Source: Kistimonas sp964291505 (lineage in GTDB: Bacteria > Pseudomonadota > Gammaproteobacteria > Pseudomonadales > Endozoicomonadaceae). From it: a stretch of DNA of 64,000 bases. Positions 52,736 through 60,184 of the stretch are shown here, in pieces. The translations under genes and the position numbers were made by a program. Position 1 is the stretch's first letter. The number at the start of each line of letters is the position of its first letter. Where the stretch lies: the NCBI GenBank assembly GCA_964291505.2, contig OZ220216.1:1240001-1304000 (forward strand), read 5' to 3'. Below the pieces are notes generated by a model. The model was not told the origin of the DNA and made no database searches. It saw nothing but the letters and a program-made list of their open reading frames with translations.

Positions 52736-55126
52736 TTGAATCGCAAGACTCAATCCCTGATTTATGAAGGGTTTCTTATTGGTCGTCATAGCCTTGATCA
52801 TGCTGGTACGACAGAGATTCATCTCTGGGTGGCTACGGCGGATGCCGGGGTTGCGAAGCTCATTATCGCCGGGGAACGCCCCGTGTTTTTTGTCAGCGAT
52901 GAGGATGATTCCAGGCTGTCTCAGTGCCTTTCGAAGGCCGGTATTACCCATGAATGCAGGCCGGTTGCTTTGGAAACCTTTAAGCATGAGGCTGTACAAG
53001 CGGTTTATACGCCAACGCTTGAAGCTGGATTCAAGGCACAAGACTGTCTTCGCAAACTCGGTGTGACACTGCTGGAGGCGGATATCCGGTTGCATGAGCG
53101 TTACCTGATGGAACGTTTCATTACCGGAGGTATCGCATTCACAGGACGGGAAGTCAGGCAGCGCGGATATACCGAATTTCATGATGTCAAAGTGCGCCCG
53201 GCGAATGTGAATCCTTTTTTTTCCGTCCTCTCCCTGGATATTGAGTGCTCTGCGGATGGGGAGCTTTATTCTATTGGTCTTGCCGGTGATACTGTCGAGC
53301 GGGCGCTCATGATCGGGCCTGAGATGCCGTGTATAAGCCCTGATTACCATAGCGATGCCATTCACTGGGTTGAAAATGAGCGGTCATTACTGAAAGCGCT
53401 TGAAGAGGAGATTGAACGGCTGGATCCGGATATTCTGATTGGCTGGAATGTGGTCAATTTTGACTGTCGGCTCTTGCTTGAGCGGGCGCGATCCCATGGC
53501 TTTCGTTTGTGTCTGGGGAGAGGGCGTCAAGCTGCCAGCTGGCGTGAACGTCGGGGTGAATCCGGTGTGGGTTTTGTCACAGTTCCCGGGCGCGTTGTTA
53601 TCGATGGTATTGATGCGCTGAAATCGGCGACTTACCAGTTTGCAGATTTTACGCTGGAAACGGTATCACAAAGCCTTCTGGGCCGGGGGAAGGCGACTGA
53701 GGATGTCGATAACCGGATGGCAGCGATTACCCATGACTTTCACCATGATAAACACAAACTGGCCAAGTATAACCTGGAGGACTGCAGGCTCGTTCTGGAT
53801 ATTTTCCGCCAGACCCGGTTGCTGGATTTCCTGAGGCTACGTAGTCAGCTGACGGGGCTTGAACTGGATCGCCAGGGCGGTTCTGTTGCCGCTTTTACAC
53901 ACCTTTATCTGCCAAGGTTGCACCGTGCCGGTTATGTGGCACCGAATCTGCCCGAAGGCGGTGGACTGACCAGCCCCGGTGGTTATGTGATGGATTCCAA
54001 GCCTGGTTTGTATAACAACGTTTTAGTGCTGGATTTCAAAAGCCTCTATCCCTCGATTATCCGCACCTTCAAAATTGATCCGTTGGGTCTGGTTGAAGGC
54101 CTTAAGCAGCCTGAGCAGGCGATTCCCGGTTACCGTGGCGCGGTGTTTTCCCGTGAACACCATTTTTTGCCGGCGATTATCACCTCCCTCTGGCAGCAGA
54201 GAGACGAGGCGAAGCAGCAACAGGACAGTGCCCGATCACAGGCTATCAAGATTTTAATGAATTCATTTTACGGGGTGCTCGGCTCCGGTGGGTGCCGGTT
54301 TTATGATACCCGCCTGGCGAGTTCTATTACGCTTCGTGGGCATGCCATCATGCAACAAACCGCCCGCTGGATTGAAGCCGGGGGATATCAGGTCATTTAT
54401 GGTGATACGGATTCACTGTTTGTCCGTTTAGGTGACAATTTCAGTTCAGAAGAGGCTAGTGGTATTGGTAAAGCGTTGGTGATGGATATGAATCAACGCT
54501 GGCAGGCTGTCCTGCAGAACGAGTATCAACTGGACAGTTGTCTGGAACTGGAATTTGAAACCCACTATGTTCGCTTTCTGATGCCGACCATCAGAGGCGC
54601 TGAAACAGGCAGTAAAAAGCGTTATGCGGGATTAAAGTGGACGTCTGACGGAGAGCAACTGGTCTTTAAGGGGTTGGAGTCCGTCCGGTCAGACTGGACG
54701 CCGCTGGCCAGAGAGTTTCAGGTTCAGCTGTTTGAACAGGTGTTTGCAGGTCAGTCACCTGCTGGCCTGGTCAGGGAGACGGTCAGACAGACGCTGGCTG
54801 GTGAACGGGATAGTCAGCTGGTCTACCGAAAGCGTCTTCGTCGTCCCCTCAGCCAGTATGTCAGAACCAACCCGCCTCATGTCAGGGCGGCGAGGCAGGC
54901 AGATGAATGCAACCGTGCTGCGGGTAAGACGCTGCGCTATCAGAACAAAGGCTGGATCAGTTATATCATTACTGTGAATGGGCCTGAGGCGGTGGAGCAT
55001 CGTGTCAGTCCCATTGATTACCAGCACTACATCGACAAACAGCTCAAACCGGTTGCTGAGGCGGTTTTACCGTTTGTGGGGGAGCACTTTACTCAGTTGT
55101 GGGATGAACAATTACAGCTGTTTTAA
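52736..55126 (+). CDS. polB: DNA polymerase II (family B)
   Basis: A 796-residue polymerase. The exonuclease domain has SLDIECS with catalytic Asp168 and Glu170, and WNVVNFDCRLLLERA for Exo II. The polymerase has motif A DFKSLYPSII near residue 433, motif B KILMNSFYGVLGSGG, and motif C YGDTDSLFV near 556. In E. coli this enzyme is SOS-induced and performs translesion and restart synthesis. The predicted start is a TTG with AGGGA nine bases upstream. A LexA box was looked for upstream and not seen. Confidence 0.95.
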   Translation: MNRKTQSLIYEGFLIGRHSLDHAGTTEIHLWVATADAGVAKLIIAGERPVFFVSDEDDSRLSQCLSKAGITHECRPVALETFKHEAVQAVYTPTLEAGFKAQDCLRKLGVTLLEADIRLHERYLMERFITGGIAFTGREVRQRGYTEFHDVKVRPANVNPFFSVLSLDIECSADGELYSIGLAGDTVERALMIGPEMPCISPDYHSDAIHWVENERSLLKALEEEIERLDPDILIGWNVVNFDCRLLLERARSHGFRLCLGRGRQAASWRERRGESGVGFVTVPGRVVIDGIDALKSATYQFADFTLETVSQSLLGRGKATEDVDNRMAAITHDFHHDKHKLAKYNLEDCRLVLDIFRQTRLLDFLRLRSQLTGLELDRQGGSVAAFTHLYLPRLHRAGYVAPNLPEGGGLTSPGGYVMDSKPGLYNNVLVLDFKSLYPSIIRTFKIDPLGLVEGLKQPEQAIPGYRGAVFSREHHFLPAIITSLWQQRDEAKQQQDSARSQAIKILMNSFYGVLGSGGCRFYDTRLASSITLRGHAIMQQTARWIEAGGYQVIYGDTDSLFVRLGDNFSSEEASGIGKALVMDMNQRWQAVLQNEYQLDSCLELEFETHYVRFLMPTIRGAETGSKKRYAGLKWTSDGEQLVFKGLESVRSDWTPLAREFQVQLFEQVFAGQSPAGLVRETVRQTLAGERDSQLVYRKRLRRPLSQYVRTNPPHVRAARQADECNRAAGKTLRYQNKGWISYIITVNGPEAVEHRVSPIDYQHYIDKQLKPVAEAVLPFVGEHFTQLWDEQLQLF

Positions 55127-55142
55127 CATAACAACACGTTGA

Positions 55143-55493
55143 TTAATCATATTCGTTGTATTTTTTACTCTGTCCGCGAACAAGGTCTGCAGGATATTTT
55201 TCGCAATTCTCTGCAAACTTTTCGGTGACAGACTGCATAAGGTCGATATTCAGTTTATCTGCCAGACGAACGAGATAGATCTGAATATCCGCCAGTTCTT
55301 TTGCGACGTCGGTCAGTTTGGTTCCGGATAATTCGCTGGACTGTTTTTCGGTCAGCCATTGGAAGTGTTCCAGCAATTCAGCTGATTCCACGCTTAAAGC
55401 CATTGCCAGATTTTTAGGCGAATGAAATTGATCCCAATCTCTGTCCGCTGCAAATTGACGTAAGGTTTGCCTTAATTGATCCAGGTTTTTCAT
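55143..55493 (-). CDS. MazG-like nucleotide pyrophosphohydrolase (dCTP/dNTP type)
   Basis: A 116-residue all-alpha NTP pyrophosphatase. The metal-binding pattern ESAELLEHF followed by KELADIQIYL gives the EExxE...ExxD arrangement of the DCTPP1/iMazG group, which hydrolyses dCTP and modified pyrimidine nucleotides, cleansing the pool. It converges on polB from the other strand with 16 bases between stops. Confidence 0.88.
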   Translation of the reverse strand: MKNLDQLRQTLRQFAADRDWDQFHSPKNLAMALSVESAELLEHFQWLTEKQSSELSGTKLTDVAKELADIQIYLVRLADKLNIDLMQSVTEKFAENCEKYPADLVRGQSKKYNEYD

Positions 55494-55678
55494 TCAACAC
55501 ATGCCCGATTCATTCAATGGGCGACAATGGTATACCTAACCCATGATAACTGGCGACAGGTTGCATAGGATGTCTGCCGCACAAAGGCTTATCAACAGTA
55601 GTATAAAGCTGAATTTTTATACTCTTTGTAGAATTGCGTTACACTGGTTGGCTATTTGCTAGCCACTCGGATGCCGCC

Positions 55679-56860
55679 ATGACGACTTTGGGAACCCCTT
55701 TTAGTGCTTCTGCAACCAAAGTCTTGCTCTGTGGTTCGGGGGAACTCGGCAAGGAGGTCACTATTGCTCTGCAGCGGCTGGGTGTGGAAGTCGTAGCGTT
55801 GGATCGTTACGCCAATGCGCCTGCCATGCAGGTGGCTGATCGCAGTCATGTGTTGTCCATGCTGGATGGCGAAAAGTTGCGTGCGGTGATCGAGGCTGAA
55901 AAACCGGATTTTATCGTGCCGGAGATTGAAGCCATTGCTACGGAAACCTTGGTCGCATTGGAACAAGATGGATACACCGTCGTACCGACAGCGCGGGCTG
56001 CCCAGTTGACCATGGACCGTGAAGGTATACGGTGTCTGGCTGCGGAGACACTCGATCTTAAAACATCCCCGTATCGTTTTGCTGATAATTGGGATGAATT
56101 TCAAATGGCAGTTGAAGCCATTGGTATGCCCTGCGTAGTCAAGCCCATCATGAGCTCATCGGGTAAAGGGCAAAGCCTTATCAGGCACCCTGATGATTGT
56201 AAGCAAGCCTGGGAGTATGCGCAGGAAGGTGGTCGGGCCGGAAAAGGGCGGGTCATTGTTGAAGGATTTGTGGAATTCGATTTTGAGATTACGCTGTTGA
56301 CTGTCAGGCATCGAGATGGCACCAGTTTTTGCCAACCTATAGGGCATCGCCAGGAGGGGGGAGACTATCGAGAATCCTGGCAGCCACAGGCGATGTCGAC
56401 TGCCGCATTGAAACTGTCGCAGACTGTCGCAAAAACTATCACGGATGCCCTGGGCGGTTGGGGACTGTTTGGTGTGGAGTTGTTTGTGTGTGGGGATGAC
56501 ATTATTTTCAGTGAAGTATCCCCTCGACCCCATGATACTGGGCTGGTGACCCTGATATCACAGAATTATTCCGAGTTTGAATTACATGCACGTGCCTTTC
56601 TTGGCTTGCCTATCCCGAATATTCGGCAGTTTGGGCCTGCGGCCTCTTCTGCTTTGTTGGTTGAAGGGAATTCAGGCGATATTCGATTTGGCAATCTCAC
56701 GGATGCATTAAGTCAGATCGATACTGATTTGCGTTTATTTGGAAAACCGGGAGTGGCAGGGCTAAGACGCATGGGGGTTGGATTGGCCTTGGGGGGCGAT
56801 TGCCAAGACGCTGTTGAAAAAGCGATAACGATTACATCCAGCATTCATGTTGAGCTTTAA
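55679..56860 (+). CDS. purT: Formate-dependent GAR transformylase PurT
   Basis: ATP-grasp enzyme that makes formyl-GAR in purine synthesis using formate. VLLCGSGELGKEVTIALQRLG is the N-terminal Rossmann-like segment, VKPIMSSSGKGQSL the glycine-rich ATP loop, and EVSPRPHDTGLVTL the substrate-binding motif. The ATG at 55679 yields 393 residues, against 392 in E. coli; an upstream ATG at 55634 has no support. No PurR-type operator was seen. Confidence 0.95.
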   Translation: MTTLGTPFSASATKVLLCGSGELGKEVTIALQRLGVEVVALDRYANAPAMQVADRSHVLSMLDGEKLRAVIEAEKPDFIVPEIEAIATETLVALEQDGYTVVPTARAAQLTMDREGIRCLAAETLDLKTSPYRFADNWDEFQMAVEAIGMPCVVKPIMSSSGKGQSLIRHPDDCKQAWEYAQEGGRAGKGRVIVEGFVEFDFEITLLTVRHRDGTSFCQPIGHRQEGGDYRESWQPQAMSTAALKLSQTVAKTITDALGGWGLFGVELFVCGDDIIFSEVSPRPHDTGLVTLISQNYSEFELHARAFLGLPIPNIRQFGPAASSALLVEGNSGDIRFGNLTDALSQIDTDLRLFGKPGVAGLRRMGVGLALGGDCQDAVEKAITITSSIHVEL

Positions 56861-56939
56861 ATGATCCATGTTTGATTATGTGGAGGTTTGAATGTTCACT
56901 GGTTTTATAAGTTTTTTCAAAAATTGACTGAATGTTCAA

Positions 56940-56964
56940 TAACTGGCCTTTAAACGGCTAGTTA
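56940..56964 (+). terminator. Hairpin downstream of purT
   Basis: Nine-bp stem taactggcc/ggctagtta with one wobble and a seven-base loop, 80 bases past the purT stop; no T-run follows. Confidence 0.35.
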
Positions 56965-57390
56965 CAGAATGAGCGATTTTTGTGGAAGTGAAATGCTATG
57001 AATTTTTTAAAATAAATTTTCGATACCATATTTTATGGTACTTTAGTTCTGTTTTTTTTAAGCCTAAAAGTTCTGTTACTTGACCATTCTAGGCAGTAAC
57101 GCTCCGTGTGATCAGGAAACAAAATCGTTTGAGTATTATGTAAAAGTGATAAATTAAACGTTTGTTTGAATTGTTTATAGCCCGCTATCTCACAGTGTTT
57201 TTTAGGTTTTTTAAAAAAGAAACCACTTTTGGCATGAACAATGAATTATTCATAAGTGCAAAAGGACGAAGCATGGTTGTCAGGTCTTATGGAGTACCGA
57301 GCCATGCATTCATTTACCACCATGCTGTGAGCAACTGAGGTGGACGCTCAGTGGAGGTCTTGCGGCAGGCTGTGATTAGGGAGTGTTACC
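56965..57390. other. A+T-rich non-coding gap before the small FLAQGG protein gene
   Basis: About 425 bases without a gene. A possible leader hairpin pairs gcatgg (57271) with ccatgc (57301) upstream of the small gene. Nothing else is recognised. Confidence 0.4.
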
Positions 57391-57588
57391 ATGAATGTTT
57401 CAGAAGGTTTTGTTACAGAATTTTTCGGGATGGATGTAGAGAAAGCGAACCTGCGTCGTATGCTTGAGCAGCAGGTTGCGCATTTTCTGGCGCAGGGAGG
57501 ACGCGTTCAGTGTATACCTAACCGACTTGAAGAGAATGGTGGTGCCAAGCCCGTAAGGCTAGCAAGAAGCAGTGGTGGCAATTACTAA
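57391..57588 (+). CDS. Small protein with FLAQGG+VQ motif (65 aa)
   Basis: A 65-residue soluble protein. HFLAQGGRVQCIPNRLEE is the recognisable part and resembles the FLSRGGKVQEI motif I remember from SutA, a small RNA-polymerase-binding regulator of Pseudomonas; whether it does the same is unknown. GGGAG stands seven bases before the ATG, which supports translation. It has no neighbour on the same strand. Confidence 0.65.
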   Translation: MNVSEGFVTEFFGMDVEKANLRRMLEQQVAHFLAQGGRVQCIPNRLEENGGAKPVRLARSSGGNY

Positions 57589-57603
57589 GCCGTCCAAAGA
57601 ATA

Positions 57604-57692
57604 CATAAAAAAGCCGGGACGTTTGTCCCGGCTAAAGTCGCTAGAGTTAACATGCGCATGTAGCCCATGTGAAGCCGTCGTTCACAGAGCCT
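57604..57692 (-). ncRNA. Candidate small RNA (~88 nt)
   Basis: The minus strand has TTGACT (57725-57720), a 16-base spacer and TATGTT (57703-57698), a good promoter. The predicted RNA begins near 57692 with the hairpin TGTGAA-CGACGGC-TTCACA (57686-57668), continues through the palindrome acatgcgcatgt, and ends in the strong stem agccgggac/gtcccggct followed by six T residues. No open frame fits. The arrangement is that of a stand-alone trans-acting sRNA with an exposed loop. I do not recognise the family. Confidence 0.6.
57606..57634 (-). terminator. Leftward intrinsic terminator of the candidate sRNA
   Basis: Perfect nine-bp stem agccgggac/gtcccggct with loop aaac on the minus strand, then a T-run. 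The polarity shows that it serves a minus-strand transcript, not the small plus-strand gene next to it. Confidence 0.85.
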
Positions 57693-58261
57693 CTGATAAC
57701 ATAGTACCAGTTGACTAAAAGTCAAAACAAATACCCTATCTCACCTTCTGGAAAGTGAAACTTTAGTACTGAAAAATAGTCCTGCTCTATGGCCTCTAAT
57801 TTTTACGTTATCTACTTTTTCCTCCGGCGAATAGGGGGTAAGTGACGGTAAAAAATAGGACGTTCAACTATATTTTGCAACTGCTTTGGTTTGTATTTCG
57901 ACTGGCTAAAATGTATATCCTATATTTTTTAGAGTGAGAGGCCTTCTTGTTAGATGGTTTTGGGGTGTCCATATTTCTGTAGAGGTTGAGTTTTTTGATG
58001 CAGGAAAGGTTTTTCGAATCATGATTCGAGCTTTTTGCTTTCCTTTAAATAAATAAAAACCATTTTTAATGGTCTGGTGGTGTTTAGGATGGAGGTGTTG
58101 TTTACTGGCTGCAGTATGTCGCTTTCTAGGCGCATCTATTTTTAAGGGCTGCCAGATCAAATCTGCGATGATGAGTATTTGGTGCTGGCCGGATTATAAT
58201 GACAATATAGCGTTGGATGTGCTCAGAATGGAGTTGTTATGGTAAATACGCGGCTTTTAAA
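57693..58261. other. A+T-rich gap between candidate sRNA and the second cold-shock gene
   Basis: About 570 bases. An 84-codon minus-strand frame at 57906-58160 has no ribosome site and no family resemblance, so it is not called. Otherwise nothing was recognised apart from the sRNA promoter at 57698-57725. Confidence 0.4.
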
Positions 58262-58281
58262 GCCCGTGGGTTTCCACAGGC
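58262..58281 (-). terminator. Hairpin downstream of the second cold-shock gene
   Basis: On the minus strand GCCTGTGG-aaac-CCACGGGC form an eight-bp stem (one wobble), then tttaaaa follows. A second stem ggctgg/ccagcc overlaps the stop codon near 58320. Confidence 0.5.
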
Positions 58282-58326
58282 CAGCCTTAGTTTGTTATTG
58301 AATAGCGGCTATATTTCGGGCTGGCC

Positions 58327-58623
58327 TTAGCCAGCCTCGGTGTCAGAGGTTGCTTCTCTTGTTTCGCGAACGATAACGGCTTCAGGCTTGTTGCGGTTGG
58401 GCCATACGCTTTCTGGAATGACTTCCGTTGCCATGTAGCCTTTTCCGCCCTTACCAATAAGAAAGCGAACCGACTCACCTGCTTTGAGGGATTTAAAGCC
58501 ATCCATAATGATGACACTGTAGTGAACGAATATGTCTTCGTTCTCAGAGGCTGCTACAGGTTCAATAAAGCCAATACCTTTAGCGTTGTTAAACCACTTG
58601 ATCGTTCCTGTTAAATATTCCAT
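58327..58623 (-). CDS. Cold-shock-domain protein with C-terminal extension
   Basis: A 98-residue protein. The first 68 residues are a cold-shock domain: GTIKWFNNAKGIGFIEP (RNP1 altered from KGFGFI to KGIGFI) and DIFVHYS for RNP2. The last 30 residues are charged and unusual for CspA. It may bind nucleic acid like CspD-type proteins; the extension suggests a partner-specific role. The ribosome site is poorly spaced. Confidence 0.85.
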   Translation of the reverse strand: MEYLTGTIKWFNNAKGIGFIEPVAASENEDIFVHYSVIIMDGFKSLKAGESVRFLIGKGGKGYMATEVIPESVWPNRNKPEAVIVRETREATSDTEAG

Positions 58624-58769
58624 ATCCCTGTCTCATTATTATTGCTTCCTAGTAACACAATAACGCTACTTCTCCCATGGGGCAATACTTTGTCTGATAT
58701 TCCTTTGAATGTGCAATTTGAGAGGTAATAGTTTGGCTAAACAGACGAAGTAATGTTGGGAAAGGGACG

Positions 58770-59570
58770 TTATTTTTGTTGGGTGTGGAGATATAGCGTC
58801 TTCTCTGTATGGTTATGGGGGTCATCAATCTGGGTGTGTATAACTTGATAAATAATATCTAGGACGTCATTCCATCTGTCACCGGGCTTAAGACGCTTGT
58901 CATAAAGAATATGAAGGAGATATTTGTCGAGAGGCGTCAGTTGTTGAAAGATACTGCTGTCGTTAAAAATGCTAGGATACAAGTCATCAACATCATTGGT
59001 GAGTCCCATCATTTGTGTCATTTCTTCGATGACACAGGATTGCAACTTTCCATAAGATCGGGCGAGATCCTCAGGGATGAGAATCCATGCTTTAACAATC
59101 TGTCCATTACGATCAGCAAGAATGTTGAATGTGCATAGACTCTGACTTAAGTGGGGGTTCTTGTCAGTATTTATGGCCCGATAGAACTCTGTCTGGTTCA
59201 TGAAGTAAATCAGCACGTTGGCATATTCACGTTTTGGCTCAATATTCATGGGTAACTGGGTATGCTCTGACAAGATATCCATCTGCCCTTGCACCAGTTT
59301 CTCATGAATTTTTGGATCACCTATTGCGCTGAAAATATGAATGCGCAGTGGCGATGTCCACTTTAGCAGGCGGCGCTCTTTTCCATCATTAAACTCATTG
59401 AAGAACGCGACTCGATAAAATGCATCACGGACATGATCTGTTTCCATCCAGACAGGGTATTGAGCGACAGAAAGCGTCGGCATGAGAAGCCCTGCCAAAA
59501 GAATACAGCGCTTGTGTGAAAGGCCTCTAAAGATATAAACAAACGCAAACATCCTCTTTATAGCGTTCAA
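58770..59570 (-). CDS. DUF2927 exported protein (metzincin-like)
   Basis: A 266-residue protein with a signal peptide (cleavage after VAQ or SVA, near residue 36). DUF2927 is recognised by VIEEMTQMMGLTNDVDDLYPSIFNDSS, abbreviated IEEMTQMMGLTNDVDD, and by LTPLDKYLLHILYDKRLKPG. The EExxQ helix stands where metzincin proteases have HExxH, so catalytic activity is uncertain. It is the only gene on its transcript. Confidence 0.85.
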   Translation of the reverse strand: MNAIKRMFAFVYIFRGLSHKRCILLAGLLMPTLSVAQYPVWMETDHVRDAFYRVAFFNEFNDGKERRLLKWTSPLRIHIFSAIGDPKIHEKLVQGQMDILSEHTQLPMNIEPKREYANVLIYFMNQTEFYRAINTDKNPHLSQSLCTFNILADRNGQIVKAWILIPEDLARSYGKLQSCVIEEMTQMMGLTNDVDDLYPSIFNDSSIFQQLTPLDKYLLHILYDKRLKPGDRWNDVLDIIYQVIHTQIDDPHNHTEKTLYLHTQQK

Positions 59571-60118
59571 ATTATTTATGTATCAATGCCTTTTCATTGA
59601 AAATCTTGCTTGCTCACATCTTATATAAACAATAAAGACTTCATGAAATTATAGATCTCACGCTATACGGACAAGGGTAACCAGAGCTTGACCACTGATC
59701 ACCCGGTTTTCAGGACGCTCTGAGATCCTTATCCAGCGTGACTGCCTTACAGAGTTGTGCTGGAGCAATCCAGGTGATATATCGCCTGGTCTGGTAGCTC
59801 TATTTTTACGGCAATACGTCATGTTTTCAAGACAGCCCTTTCTCTAGTAGACATGTCTTCAGGGCAAACCTTCAGGCGGAATTACGTTTTAATTCCTTTC
59901 TTTTGTTGGGTAGACTTCATGAAATGGTATAGATCTCAGTCGCTATGAATCACGCGGATGCTCTAGATCCGACTGTTTTGTTATATTCTCAAGGTCTCTA
60001 GTAGACGTCGAGGCTCCTTTCATTGGGTAGAGAAATGATGCCGTATTGTTTATGGCAATTGGTTCTTTCTAATTATTGAACTTCCTATACGTCACTCAGT
60101 TTATAATTAATCCTTATG
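59571..60118. other. Non-coding region with degenerate direct repeats
   Basis: About 550 bases. A ~30-base block gacttcatgaaat...tatagatctca...cgctat occurs at 59637-59666 and again, imperfectly, at 59913-59946. The string tctctagtagac occurs at 59841 and at 59995. No complete transposase frame lies between them, so this may be the scar of a lost insertion element. Confidence 0.45.
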
Positions 60119-60153
60119 AAAAAGGGGAGGCTCTTTGAAAGAGCGTCCCCTTC
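60119..60153 (-). terminator. Terminator after the endoglycoceramidase gene
   Basis: Fifteen-base imperfect stem aaggggaggctcttt/aaagagcgtcccctt followed on the minus strand by a T-run. Confidence 0.85.
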
Positions 60154-60184
60154 AATTTTTAGTGCTTTTACTAGCGTTTCAGTA

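Noticed and set aside
57906..58160. 84-codon minus-strand frame
   Set aside because: No ribosome site, low-complexity composition and no family; the region is simply A+T-rich.
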